NCBI GenBank assembly: GCA_930367205.1
Contig: OV884012.1
Coordinates: 35,851,520-35,915,519 of the forward strand
DNA from: Acanthosoma haemorrhoidale
Taxonomy: Eukaryota > Arthropoda > Insecta > Hemiptera > Acanthosomatidae
Length of the DNA stretch: 64,000 nucleotides
Reading direction: 5' to 3'
The notes beneath the pieces were generated by a model that ran no database searches, was not told the DNA's origin, and was given only the letters and a program-made list of their open reading frames with translations. Positions 50,301 through 60,839 of the stretch are shown here, one piece after another. Within the stretch, counting starts at the first letter, position 1. The number at the start of each line of letters is the position of its first letter. The position numbers and the translations under genes were made by a program.

Positions 50301-53300
50301 CCTTTGTAAAGAGACATGCCAAAATCTTCACTTCAATCACTGGAGCCTTAATAAATTTGATAATAATTATGATTTTAACAAGAGTAAGTACATTTTTTAC
50401 TTTGTTTAATCAATTGGTAAAATTAAATTTATGGTTTATTTTTTCCCAGTTTTATCATTTCCTTGCATTATGGCTAACAAACCAAGAAAACCCAAGAACA
50501 CAAACTGAATACGAAGATTCTTACACCTTTAAAATATATTTCTTTGAATTTATGAACTTCTATTCATCGCTTATATACATCGCATTTTTCAAGGTCTAAA
50601 TTCTTAAATACAAGTTGTTATACAATTTTTAAAACACTTGTTAAATAGTATTCTGTTTTAGGGAAGATTCTTTAGCTATCCTGGAGACCAAGAATTTCGG
50701 AATTCTGAATTTATGAGAATAAAAGGAGATGTGTGTGACCCAGCAGGGTGTCTATTTGAGTTGTGTATACAACTTGCAATCATTATGGTTGGGAAACAGT
50801 TTTTCAATAACTTTCTAGAATTGGCTTATCCGTAAGTATGTCATGAAGCTTCTGTGTATTTTTTTGGCTATGTATAAATACATATATGAATTGATTTTCA
50901 TAATCTATTCTTAAAATTTATCAATAAAATACAAACTTAATAATTTAATAGTGCAATGATCAACTGGTGGAGAAGAAGGGCACACAAATCGGTAACCAAA
51001 GATAAAAACAGAGCCTATACACGTTGGGAAGAAGACTACCAACTACAGGACCCTGGGCGTCTAGCTCTCTTTGAAGAATATCTAGAAATGGGTAAATCTA
51101 TTTTACAATACTTGTTTGGTCAAAAAAAACAACAGCACTCATACTATTTTATCTGTTTTCCAAATAAATATTCAAATTCCTTTATAATTTAAAACAGATC
51201 ACTTTTTTCCCCAACCTAATAGTTTTTGTCTGTTGGTCTTGGCAAGGGCCAGTGAGAGTTTGGTTGGTTTTTTTTTTTTTTCAAAACCAGAAACACCTGA
51301 TGATTCTAAGTCTTTTGTTTGACCTAAATATGTGATATTTTACAAGGAAGTTCAATTTGATGGTACAAAACAAGACTATAATCAAGTACAATTATTTAAT
51401 TAAAAACATAAATTTTCTGATCATGGTGAGCAGAGAGGCAAATTATCTTATATGTTATAATTATATATATAATAATTATATAATATAATATTTATATAAT
51501 TATATGTATATAATGATATATGCATAAATGATGAGATCTTGATGTATCTAACCTGTTATTCTAAGTTAATTAAATAAAAACTAAGGGTCAAAATTTGTAA
51601 TTGAAAAATCACTTTTGATTGTTGATGTTTATATAAAATGAATGAAATAGATACTGAATTGTCATATGTATGCAGTAAGAATAACAGTAGAAGGTTTTTT
51701 CATATTAATGTCGGTAAAAGTAGATGTAGGAAACAGTGGAAAAAAATATGTTATCAAAGAATAATTGTTAAATTACTGATTGCAATTTACTTAATTAAAA
51801 TGTAGCAGGTAATGTTAAAGATTTTTTTTAGATTAATCTCTGTTATATTACTGTGGCAAATTCATCAACAATTTTGTTTGTAGTATTTGTTCTTGTAGTA
51901 AGCTCAAGTAATTGATTAATTATAGTTTATGATGCTTTGCTAACTTTTTAGTTTGGTGGCATAAGAACCACATTACCAGGAGGTTAGCAATCTGTAAGTC
52001 GCCACCCTTTTCTACCACCCAAGGAACTTTTCTTTTTTTTCCCCCCCTCCTCATACAGGGTTTCCCACCCAAGGAAATAAGGGATAATAGCATTATAAAA
52101 GATCACTTCCATGGGCAGGACTTGAACCTGCAGCAACACTATGAAAGTTAGGCACTCTATCTTCCCACCATGCCAGGCACCAAAATAGATAAAACAGTTT
52201 TATTAATAATTGTTAATTGTATAATTCTACATGTGCAAGGTACTTTATTTATTCCACTGGTGTAAATTTTTATAATTACCGATAAAAGAGAAGAAATAGT
52301 GACACGGCCAAGATTCGAACCTGGGAACTACTGATTTTCATCCAGCTGCCCTTCCAATAAGCTATCCTTCTTGTCTGCAAGCCATTACGTTTTATAATAT
52401 GTTTTGTTATTTTCAAGATCTTTCTAGTTTCAAGAGAATTAAAATATTGTTTCAGTACTGCAGTATGGATTTGTGACTCTGTTTGTTGCGGCATTCCCAT
52501 TAGCTCCATTATTCGCCCTACTCAATAACATCTGGGAGATAAGGTTAGACGCATTCAAAATGGTAGCACAAAGCAGGAGGCCATTAGCAGAAAGAGTGGA
52601 GGATATAGGTGCATGGTACGGGATATTACAAGGTGTAACTTACTGTGCTGTTGTATCAAATGTAAGTTAAATAATGGAAACACAATTTGATCTAAACTGT
52701 TACTGAAGCTAGTTCAATATGGCTCGTTTTTTCAGGCCTTTGTAATTGCATATACTAGCGACTATATTCCAAGGATGGTTTATAAACTTGTATATTCACC
52801 AACATATGATTTAGTTGGTTACATTGACTCCTCTCTTTCAGGTTTGATTGTAACTTTTGATTCAATATTAAACAAATAGAAATACAAGACATTTTTTCAC
52901 AGTTTTTGATATTATATTTATCGATATAAATGCCCTTCCACTATCTATTAGCAAATCATTTTGTTACAGTATTTAATACATCAGATTACAGAGACAGCTG
53001 GCGTGCAGATAAAGATAAAGATGATGAAATACAACCTGAAACTTGCCAGTACCGTGGTTACCGCAATGGTCCAGATCATTCTAAGGAGCCATACGGACTC
53101 TCACCTCAGTACTGGCATGTGTTTGCTGCAAGATTAGCCTTTGTTGTAATTTTTGAGGTAGATATGGAATGTCATATTCTATTGCTATGTTCATTATTTA
53201 CCAATTTATCTTTATCTATATTATAATAAGAACATTCTCAAATAAATCATTGTTCCTTTTGAACAATACAAAATATATCTCCTAATTAATAAAAAAAAAA

Positions 53301-53698
53301 TTATCTGAGATGATTGTATTCACTGTAGAAATAGGAAAACATTTAAAAATACACATGCTAACAAAATATGTTGAATGTTTCAGCATGTAGTTTTTGCTTT
53401 GACTGGAATAATGGCATACACAATACCCGATGTGCCATCTGAAATCAGAACACAAATAAAACGAGAAAGACTCCTGACGAAAGAAGCTAAATACGAACAT
53501 GGCATTAAAAAATCAGAAGATGAAGATGAATATGATGAAATACTAACAGCACTTCGTGATTCACACAACACCAGTAGACTAAGTGATTTCATCAAAAGAG
53601 GGTCAAGGAGGCAGAGCAGACAATCCGGTCATGAAGAATTAGATGATCAAGCGCACAAGAAAACAATCAACACATCAACAGTTTGGGAAGTGCCATAG
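41319..53698 (+). CDS. Anoctamin (TMEM16) family protein, 20 exons
   Basis: Anoctamins are dimeric ten-helix membrane proteins acting as Ca2+-activated chloride channels and/or lipid scramblases. Coding exons (GT-AG, phases all consistent): 41402-41483, 42093-42244, 42363-42545, 43997-44095, 44574-44654, 46772-46801, 47444-47580, 47660-47759, 48585-48692, 48774-48979, 49057-49223, 49921-50138, 50219-50383, 50450-50593, 50662-50831, 50952-51091, 52456-52661, 52736-52841, 52970-53157, 53384-53698. Starting at ATG 41402 they give 998 residues, the usual length. Exon 1 may begin at 41319 (acceptor at 41317-41318); that frame is open but has no ATG, so an upstream exon is possible. The N-terminal dimerisation region ([21 protein letters not shown]) precedes [20 protein letters not shown], the CPLCDKVC loop and [16 protein letters not shown]. 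The tail is acidic/basic and charged. FKGRF and [20 protein letters not shown] fit the family closely. The subfamily is unassigned; the NFYSS-IYIAFFKGRF segment resembles ANO1/ANO7-like members. Confidence 0.93.
42790..42960 (-). repeat. Possible LINE ORF2 C-terminal scrap in anoctamin intron 3
   Basis: On the minus strand, a frame reads [19 protein letters not shown]. This resembles the RGRPKxRWxDxVxEDL tail seen at the end of several LINE ORF2 proteins. It is short, degenerate and in the large intron between exons 3 and 4, so it is listed as probable debris only. Confidence 0.3.
45753..45897 (+). other. Short ORF in intron, unrecognised
   Basis: A 48-codon frame ([20 protein letters not shown], then [20 protein letters not shown]) lies in the 2.1 kb intron between exons 5 and 6. 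It is GC-richer than the intron around it and looks protein-like. A splice acceptor (CTTCCAG) lies just before its ATG. No family was recognised. It is probably a piece of the same insertion that carries the gag-like fragment, but an alternative exon cannot be excluded. Confidence 0.25.
46234..46590 (-). pseudogene. Gag-like zinc-knuckle fragment of a non-LTR element (R1/LOA-like)
   Basis: On the minus strand, a frame runs through [18 protein letters not shown] into three Cys-rich units. [14 protein letters not shown] has Tyr where His is usual, [14 protein letters not shown] is a proper CX2CX4HX4C knuckle, and a third around RCANYM is degenerate. A leucine/charged tail with [11 protein letters not shown] follows, then a stop. 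This triple-knuckle layout is typical of ORF1 in R1-like and LOA-like LINEs. No ORF2 follows; the next ~330 bp is AT-rich. It is an old insertion in the anoctamin intron, antisense to the gene. Confidence 0.65.
49635..49726. mobile_element. 92-bp hairpin MITE in anoctamin intron 11
   Basis: The ends ATGGTCAGTCGGCGTCAAGACA (49,635-49,656) and, in reverse complement, ATAGTCAGTTGGCGTCAAGACA (49,705-49,726) pair over 22 bp with two mismatches. About 48 bp of AT-rich spacer lies between. It lies between exons 11 and 12 and would form a stable hairpin in the pre-mRNA. It has no coding capacity. Confidence 0.75.
51950..52185 (-). repeat. tRNA-derived SINE-like element
   Basis: On the minus strand a tRNA-like head (52,178-52,103) reads TGGCATGGTGGGAAGATAGAG as an A-box region, then GGTTCAAGTCC as a canonical B box. 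Its anticodon-like loop is ACTTTCA. A ~150 bp body of unrelated sequence follows, down to about 51,950. This is the architecture of a Pol III SINE. The stems are imperfect, so it is not a working tRNA. It lies in the 1.36 kb intron 16 of the anoctamin gene. Confidence 0.6.
52300..52375 (-). repeat. Degenerate tRNA-like sequence (Phe-like) / SINE head
   Basis: On the minus strand the order is GATAGCTTATTGGAAGGGC (D-arm/A-box), an anticodon-like loop ATGAAAA with GAA, and CCCAGGTTCGAATCTTGG (T-arm with B box GGTTCGAATCT), then CCGTGTC against the 5' GACAAGA. About five of seven acceptor pairs form. This resembles tRNA-Phe(GAA) but is too mismatched to be functional. It is probably a second SINE head close to exon 17, since another tRNA-like head lies 120 bp away. 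Confidence 0.55.
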
Positions 53699-56600
53699 GG
53701 ATTCACCATAATAATATAATCAACATAAATCACCTCGTCCTGAGGACTATTGATGCATTTTTATGCTGTGTGGAAATAATTTAAGGTTACATTAAATGAA
53801 GCAAATCGTGAATATAAATTTGTAAATAAGATATTGTAAAATAATTTATTTTTTGAATGTACAAAGTAAAGACAGTATTTTTTTATATTTTATATTAACA
53901 GCAAGCAGATCATTCCTGGAAAATTACAAATGTGATGAAATAATATTTAATTAATTTCAGACAAAATAGATAATTTTGAAAATAATTCTATACAATCTAA
54001 ACCAGGAGGGTCAAACTACAGCTCATGGGATACATGTGGCCCTGGGGATTTATTTATTATGAGGCAAAGACAATTTATGCATGCAGCCCATCTAGATTTT
54101 TGTATTTTTTAATGTGGGTTTTATACCTTGATATAGAAAGCTTAAGAAAGTCAGCTTTATATAAAGGCTTTTATTGCCAGCTTACTTAACTAGTTTAAAA
54201 AAAACAAAACTGTATGGTATGCCTATAGTTGGATATGGCTCAAAGTTCACGGGCCATTCTTTCCCCCAACAAAGCTCTGTATGTGGAACATGCCAGGTAA
54301 TCGCCTCGTTTAGGGAGCCCCACCATCAACTCTACTAATGGAGTGAACTACATCACAAAAGGTGAGGCAACTACTATATAAATTGGCCCGTTAAGCTAGT
54401 GACACGAAAATTTTGTCACAAACTTTGTTTCGTTCTTGAATTATTGTAGATGGAAAAAAAATTTCTCATATATGAACAAACATTGAAATATTTCCATTTT
54501 CGATGATCTTTCACTTATAGTTTTTAAAGGCAATTTTTAAGTATCTCCTGAGATACAGATACTTTAAGCAAATAAAAATGATATAGAAACAAAAAAAGAT
54601 CTCATTGGGTAGACATTTTTTAAAAAATTCTCTTTTAGTATTTATTTATTAGCGCCAGGCCAAGTAAATTATAAATATTATTATATTTTTTTTAGAGAAG
54701 TATCAAAACGAAAAATTACATTAATTCAAAACATAAAAATGAACATTATAGATTATAAGATATTAGATAGTGTAAAAAAAAATATATTGGCTGTGCCGAT
54801 AGTTAATTGATAATTTCAGTATAAGACAAACCATTTTAACACGGTTAATAATTAATTTAATTCAGTTATATTTTTATTGTATATTTCTAGTCAATCTTGT
54901 GATTGCCTTACACCATAAGTGCCTTTAAGTCTGACAAGTTTTAACAAAATAAATTACTAAATGTAAATAACATTCTTTTAACCAGAACTAAAGTAGAAAA
55001 TCTTGAGTTATATGATATGAATGTACATAAAATGTTATGATAAACAATGTGTTCATTGAAAAATGTTTAAAGACAAATTGTAAATTTCTAAAATTATTTG
55101 TGATAAAAATGTGTGGGTACCTAGCTAACTCATTCATATATTTTTTTCTTCATCTATTTATAAAAACAATGAAACAGCAAACCTTATTTGTAAGTAAGTA
55201 TGTATTTACAATAATTACTGTTTTTTTTTGTTAAATTATTAGCATAAAATAATCATTGAAACCTTTCTTAAAAAATAAATTAACTTGTTTGAGATATCAA
55301 AAGACATTCTTTGTTAGGAATACATTTCAATTTTATTATTTTAAAAAAATGTATTTAGTGAAGTACATATACACAATTTTGTAATGTATCAATTATATTT
55401 TTAACTATAACTTAGTTAAAAAAAAGTTGACTGAAAAAATGTAAATAATGAATTAAATAAATGTATAAGTAAAAGAAAGTATTTTTAAGTTCCATAAATC
55501 TTTTTATTTGAATTTGTACTAAGCTTGGTGTCAAATGGTGCCGAACAGGGTTCATTAACATCTTTATGCTAAGGGATGATTCAGTGTGACATCAGCCTCG
55601 TATTTTTCCTCATGTTTTTAATATTTACCATACTGGCCCTTTTTTAGTCAAGTAGTATTTTTTCCAACAAAATTAACAAAAATGTGTGAACCAAATTAAC
55701 AGAAGCTAGAAGCATCTAGGTCAGAGGTTCTTAAAATTAGATCCACCGACACCTAAGGGTCTTTAGGAAGGTTTTAGTGGTCTCAGGGTAAGGATACAAG
55801 TAAAAGAGTTTGGAAGGGTAAACATCACCCAAAGATTAGTATTACTTGCTATTTACTTATTCGACAAATAAATTTTTATTTGACAAATTCATTATATAAA
55901 ATAAAAATTAGTGAGGGTTGTAGTAATATGCAACAATAATGGGATAACCTTAATAAAAATAAAAATTTGAAACTCATGACTAACATTTACATATGGGCCT
56001 ATAAGATTTGATAACTATTAGTCATCCACTAAATCATAACAAAATTAGCTATTGTTCTCTCAATTGATTAAATTTTGCCTATCTCTAATCTTATTTATTT
56101 AAATTATTAATAGGAAAAATATCAAACATCAAAAATTATTAATTTAGTGGATCACAAATTTATTTGAAAATTACAAATAATCGTTTAACATAGATTTTTA
56201 TTTGAATTTGTACTAAAACATTTTAATTGAATAATAAACAACACTTAGCGGAAAAGAAGATGATGAAAGAGTCTGTGTTTTGGAATCTGTCTTTATGTTA
56301 TTTTTAATTGTTACGTTCTTATTTGTAATGAGCTGTCTATGTTATCTCTGCTATTGTGTTATCTCTACTTACACAGTCAGATATGGTCATGTGAATGCAT
56401 CAGTCATTGTGTAATATTATGTCTGAAATGTGAGTCTGTTAATTATACTTGTATGATTTATGATAATACTTGACACGTGTATATTTAATTTGATAGCCAT
56501 ATGGTAACCAAATTTTACCCATATCAATTTATGTGTTTTTAAGATTAGATTAATTGACAGTTTTTTGTCCAAAGATAGACAGATCTTTATATTCCTAGAT

Positions 56601-57223
56601 TTTACTTTCATAACATATTTAATCAATTGCTGTAGAATGAATAATGAAGTAAACAAAACATATTTGCAAGCAGATAGCAGCATATCCATGCAAGAGACTG
56701 TTTAAATGAATGAAAAATGTTATTTGTTATTAAAAAGAAGCAATATGGGAACCAAAAATACTATCAGTTAATAAGGATTAGAAGCCAAAAAGAAATCATG
56801 CTTGGTGAAATAACTAAAAAGTAAAGAATCCTAGAATATTAATAATAATAATTATAAGATGATAATGTTTAGGATATTCTAGAAGTAATTTAAATGAATA
56901 TCATGGAAGTAATATAAAATAATTTTCTATGTGGATGTTAAATGAAAAATACGATTTAACAGATATAATTTATTAAACAATAAATAACTTATACAGCATA
57001 TAAAATTTAAATATCCTTAATAACTGATCAAAAATTTATCATACAAAAACACAGCCTAGTTGAATAAATATCAAAACAATTTACAAAAGCCTAACATAAA
57101 TACTTTCAAAAATACAAAAGTGGACCAGACCAAATTTTTATAAGATCCAAAAGCATATTCAAATTGATATATTGACTAAAATGAACAACTACAGAGATTT
57201 TTTAAAATTGACACTTGAAGTAC
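53699..57223. other. 3.5 kb between anoctamin stop and hydrolase 1, with hAT-like ends
   Basis: The region contains the anoctamin 3' UTR, whose poly(A) site is unclear. At ~54,003-54,050, CAGGAGGGTCAAACTACAGC, then TACATGTGGCCCTGG, resembles a hAT transposon terminus of the CAGGGGTxxxCAAACT...GGCCCx type. At ~55,725, CAGAGGTTCTTAAAAT resembles another hAT-type end (CAGxGGTTCTTAAA). Matching opposite ends were not found. The rest is AT-rich and shows nothing coding. Confidence 0.35.
56968..56973 (-). terminator. Candidate poly(A) signal of hydrolase 1
   Basis: AATAAA on the minus strand (TTTATT on the + strand), about 250 nt downstream of the hydrolase 1 stop codon. The region is AT-rich, so chance matches are common; other ATTAAA/AATAAA variants lie nearby. 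Confidence 0.3.
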
Positions 57224-58697
57224 TTAAGTTTTAAAAAAATCATTTAAAATGGGCACTACAATTTCAGGAGTTTCCAGATGCAGATGATGATAACCATTTA
57301 CAGTAACATTAGCAAATTTTCCACCTTTACTAATTTGCTCAAGACAATGATGCCATTTACTTAAGTCAGGTGAAAAACTGGACATTCCTTTACTCGCATC
57401 AATATTCAACACATCACAAGAAATTTTTTCAGCAAGTCCTAAAATTATATCCCAGGTAAACCTAGAAAAACCTCGCAACAACAGTTTTTTATCATGTGAA
57501 AATTGATACATGTTTTCACCAATTTTAACTGTTCCTCGTTTAGCGATGATCTCGCAGCTTTCCCTGCTCATTGGAAAGATGGAGTCCTTTCTAGAATCAA
57601 ATAATACTGTGACCGCATCTTCCCAAGTCAAGACTCCTTTATAAAGAGCTGCTTCAGAATCTTTACTGGACTTTTCAGCAGAATAACATAAATCTTCTAC
57701 AGTTTTCTCAATTTCAGCTGATGTCCACAGACGACTACAGTCCATATTAACCATTTTTGCCACATTGTCAGGATAAATACCGGCATAAGCATAGCAGACA
57801 CTACTGCCGAATGAATGACCTAATAACTTGACATTTTCCCAATTGAAATACCTATTAATTATGTATCGGAGAATGAGTATATAATCAATGAAATGTTGGT
57901 TGACTCCCTTTGGCAAGTGCGATGAGAGCCCATGCCCTGGTAAATCTAGGCAAAGAACACTTTCAGCGTTAACCAACGGTAATAAAGTATCAAAAGAACC
58001 AGCGTTATCAAGGAAACCATGAATGAAGATAATAGGTTGAGATTGATTGCTGCCCCACCATTTACCTGCAAACAAACAACATCTTCATTTCCGACCAAAT
58101 AAGTACAAAAATATTTTCTTTAATCAAAAAGTGTAACAAATATGTTGTAAAAATTTCAATTAATAGTCTTACTTATTGGGTCTACTTGTCAACATGTACA
58201 AGCCAATTGTCTTTGGTCTGATTGTTCAGCAGTAGCAATTGTAAAACTGATTCAATCGACCCCAAATTTTAAAGTTATATTTCATAACACATTCCATTAA
58301 TAACAGGAAATATGAAACAAAATTAAAAGTGAAAAAGTATGTTCAGTTTAGCCTACTTTTAAGATTTTTCAAGTCAGGTCAGACACTATGAAAGATTTAA
58401 AGATATGATTTTTTTTTTTCATAGTTGAGAACACATTACAAACCGTATGTGATAACAAATTCAATAACCATTTATAAATCACCTGTCCCCATCCTGCTAT
58501 CTCTGGATACAGTTTATTGATTTTTCATTCCCTTATTATGTTACTCATTTAAAAAATGACAAAATAATATTTGATAGAGTAAAAAAAGTTAGTGCAATGT
58601 GATTTATTACACAATTAAGGGTTTTGATTAACTTACTATAAACAGTTCCGGTTGATATCCAAAAAATGATGCAAACCAAAAATAATTTAATTAACAT
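57224..58697 (-). CDS. Alpha/beta hydrolase 1 (kraken/SERHL-like), signal peptide exon plus catalytic exon
   Basis: Exon 2 (58065-57224) encodes the whole alpha/beta hydrolase fold. It contains KWWG, HGFLDNAGSFD (oxyanion region), CLDLPGHGLSSHLP, the nucleophile elbow GHSFGS, and a C-terminal GYHHLHLETPE with the probable catalytic His; an IDAS Asp may be the acid. These are marks of the kraken/SERHL serine hydrolase group. The acceptor is CAG just before 58065. An exon at 58697-58637 begins with ATG, encodes MLIKLFLVCIIFWISTGTVY and ends at GTAAGT in phase 1. It joins exon 2 in frame to give a 300-residue protein with a likely signal peptide. In known kraken proteins an extra segment (PxPWGHIxG) precedes GKWWG; it is not seen here. 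The substrate is unknown. It is the tandem duplicate of the gene at 59,666-60,836. Confidence 0.85.
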
Positions 58698-58699
58698 TA

Positions 58700-59665
58700 A
58701 TCATTTTTTTAAATATGTAGCATAATCTGTTACATTGCAATTCATTACATTTTTAAATTATTGTTTGGAAAAAACTTTCAATATCTCCTACTGAATCATG
58801 TTTATTTACACCATCGCCATTATTACACCAACTCTCTCTGCATATATAGCATATCATTTAGTAACCTCCACCACACTGATTTTATCAGAAATATTCTGAT
58901 TTTTAAATTATTTTCCAATCGCAAATTTTTACTCCCCGGTTTTATTAAATTATTATAGGATAAATTTATTGCAGTTTAAAAGTTACTTAACTCATCGAGA
59001 TCTTTAATTTGGTTCTCTGTCCTGCAAGATTAGTGAAATTATTCTATTACCAATTAAATTATGAATAATTCTCCCAATTATAATTAATTGTTTTGGATTT
59101 ATTATTTTTATCATCATTCAGGTGAAACATCGAGTGAAACTATATTAGTTTTGTGCGTCTATCCTAAACATTGTTTAACAATTCTGACAGATTCAATAAC
59201 TTTTTGTAATTTTAGTCCACTTTAGCCACAACAGACATTATTAAACAAGATGGCCTTTAATGTCATAACCTACTTAATACAATTTTTTTTTTTTTCCATG
59301 TAAATAGTTAATTCATTTTTATTTCCATGTAATTAACTATTTAATTACCCTTAGCCCTAAGTTGCTATTATATTTACCAGCATTAAGTGAGTCCCCCTTG
59401 TTAGATTTGATGCTTCTAACATAACTGAAGTTAAGCACATTTAAGAACATCCAACACTTGGACCTCAATGCTAAATTTCATGTCCCTAGATTAAATAAGA
59501 GACTTCCATCACCAAAACAGATAAAGACAGGCAGGCAAAGGGATGAAAACATAAGAATTTCTGGTTGTGGAAAAGACAAAACCTTTAAAAAATATATATG
59601 GATCGGCGACTAAACCAAAGCTCAACTAATTCATTTTATTTAATTAAGGATCATTTTTTTATTTA
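58700..59665. other. Spacer between the two hydrolase genes
   Basis: AT-rich. It contains the presumed promoter of hydrolase 1 and the 3' UTR of hydrolase 2; AATAAA overlaps the hydrolase 2 stop on the minus strand and another lies near 59,637. No other gene was seen. Confidence 0.4.
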
Positions 59666-60836
59666 TTACTTTTGATTAAGTAATTCAACAAACAAAGAAA
59701 CTACTTTTTCTGGAGTTTCCATGTGCAAATGGTGTTCTCCATCCAACTCATACAATTTATAGGACTTTGCGTTCTTCTCAATTATATTAAGTATATCAGG
59801 ACAGTATTTTATTCCTTTATTAAAAAAAGGACTATTTGATGCCCTTATTAATCTAACATCACAGGTGATATTCAAAGCAAGTTTATTTACTTCATCAAGA
59901 TTGAATACATGAATATCATGAATTTTTAAACGTTGATCTCTGCTAAATATGTATTTCCCATCAGGTAGTTTATTGACTCCTCTCTTCATTAGAATTTCAG
60001 TAGCTTTGTCACTTAGAGAGGTTGCTTTCTTCCACATCTGCTTAGCCTCTTCCAAAGAATAACTTCTAGAAGAGGAATGATCTCTGAAACCCATATCAAT
60101 TCTCTTGTCAATTATATTCCCGATATAATCTATTCTTTTTTTCTCGTCAATGTAACAACTCACAAGATAATCGATACCAAAAAAAGATTTTACATTTTCA
60201 GTAAACACTGCGGCATACAAGAAACAAATTAAAGAGCCTCCAGAATGTCCTATAAGGTCCACTTTATCCCAGCCAAAGTGGTTCTTGATCCTCCTCAATA
60301 TAGTAATGGCATCGTGAAGGTGATAGCTTTGAAAAGGGGGAATATGTGAAGATTGTCCATTCCCTGGAAGATCAATGGCAAGAAGTGAAAAATTATCCGG
60401 CATTAGTTCAGCCATAGGATCCCATGAACCGGCATTGTCTTGCCATCCGTGAACTGCTATTACAGGTTGAATATTTTTCTCACCCCACCATTTTCCTGAA
60501 AAAATTATATGAAACTTATTTTAATGGAACCTTGACTTTTAAATAAAGGAATTTCATAACATGAAATCTGAAAAATGAATGGCCTTATTTAAATATGTTT
60601 TTAAAGATAAAATTAATTGAAGTATTCTTCTGTTCTATTCATTTATTACCAAGACCAAAAAGAGAGACACTACTTAGAAAATGATGCAGGCAATTATCTT
60701 TCACATGAATGTATCTAATTCAAACCAATGGTTAAAATTAGTGAATCTGAAAGTTGAAAGGTAGATTCCATAACAGCTCAGAATAGACTTACCAGATTAT
60801 GGTTGATATCCAATAAGAGGAAGAAAAGAAATACAT
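59666..60836 (-). CDS. Alpha/beta hydrolase 2 (kraken/SERHL-like), tandem paralogue
   Basis: The catalytic exon (60495-59666) starts after a TTTTTTCAG acceptor with GKWWGE and carries HGWQDNAGSWDP, AIDLPGNGQSSHIP, nucleophile elbow GHSGGS and GEHHLHMETPE with the probable catalytic His. Where gene 1 has IDAS, this gene has IRAS, so the acid residue may differ. The first exon is homologous to that of gene 1 (shared TGGATATCAACC, ATG at 60836, donor GTAAGT after 60793) but ends in phase 2, not phase 1. Direct splicing to the catalytic exon would shift the frame and hit a stop. A 23-nt micro-exon at 60672-60650 with AG and GT borders would restore the frame and give 298 residues. Otherwise translation could start inside the catalytic exon (ATG at 60415), losing the oxyanion strand. 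It may be functional, or a failing duplicate. Confidence 0.75.
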
Positions 60837-60839
60837 TAA

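Larger units (their letters stand above)
50662..52661 (+). other. Anoctamin exons 15-17: Ca2+-binding core
   Basis: These exons carry the pore-lining helices 6-8 of the anoctamin. By comparison with mouse TMEM16A, the six side chains that hold the two Ca2+ ions are all present. They are Asn and Glu in NNFLEL (helix 6, end of exon 15), two Glu in EYLEM (helix 7, across the exon 16/17 junction, codon split by a 1.36 kb intron), and Glu and Asp in EIRLD (helix 8, exon 17, about residues 755 and 759). A working Ca2+-gated protein is therefore expected. Whether it conducts ions or scrambles lipid cannot be told from sequence here. Confidence 0.85.

Noticed and set aside
52300..52375. Functional tRNA-Phe gene
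   Set aside because: The acceptor stem has mismatches and the anticodon stem is weak; it sits beside another SINE-like head in an intron.
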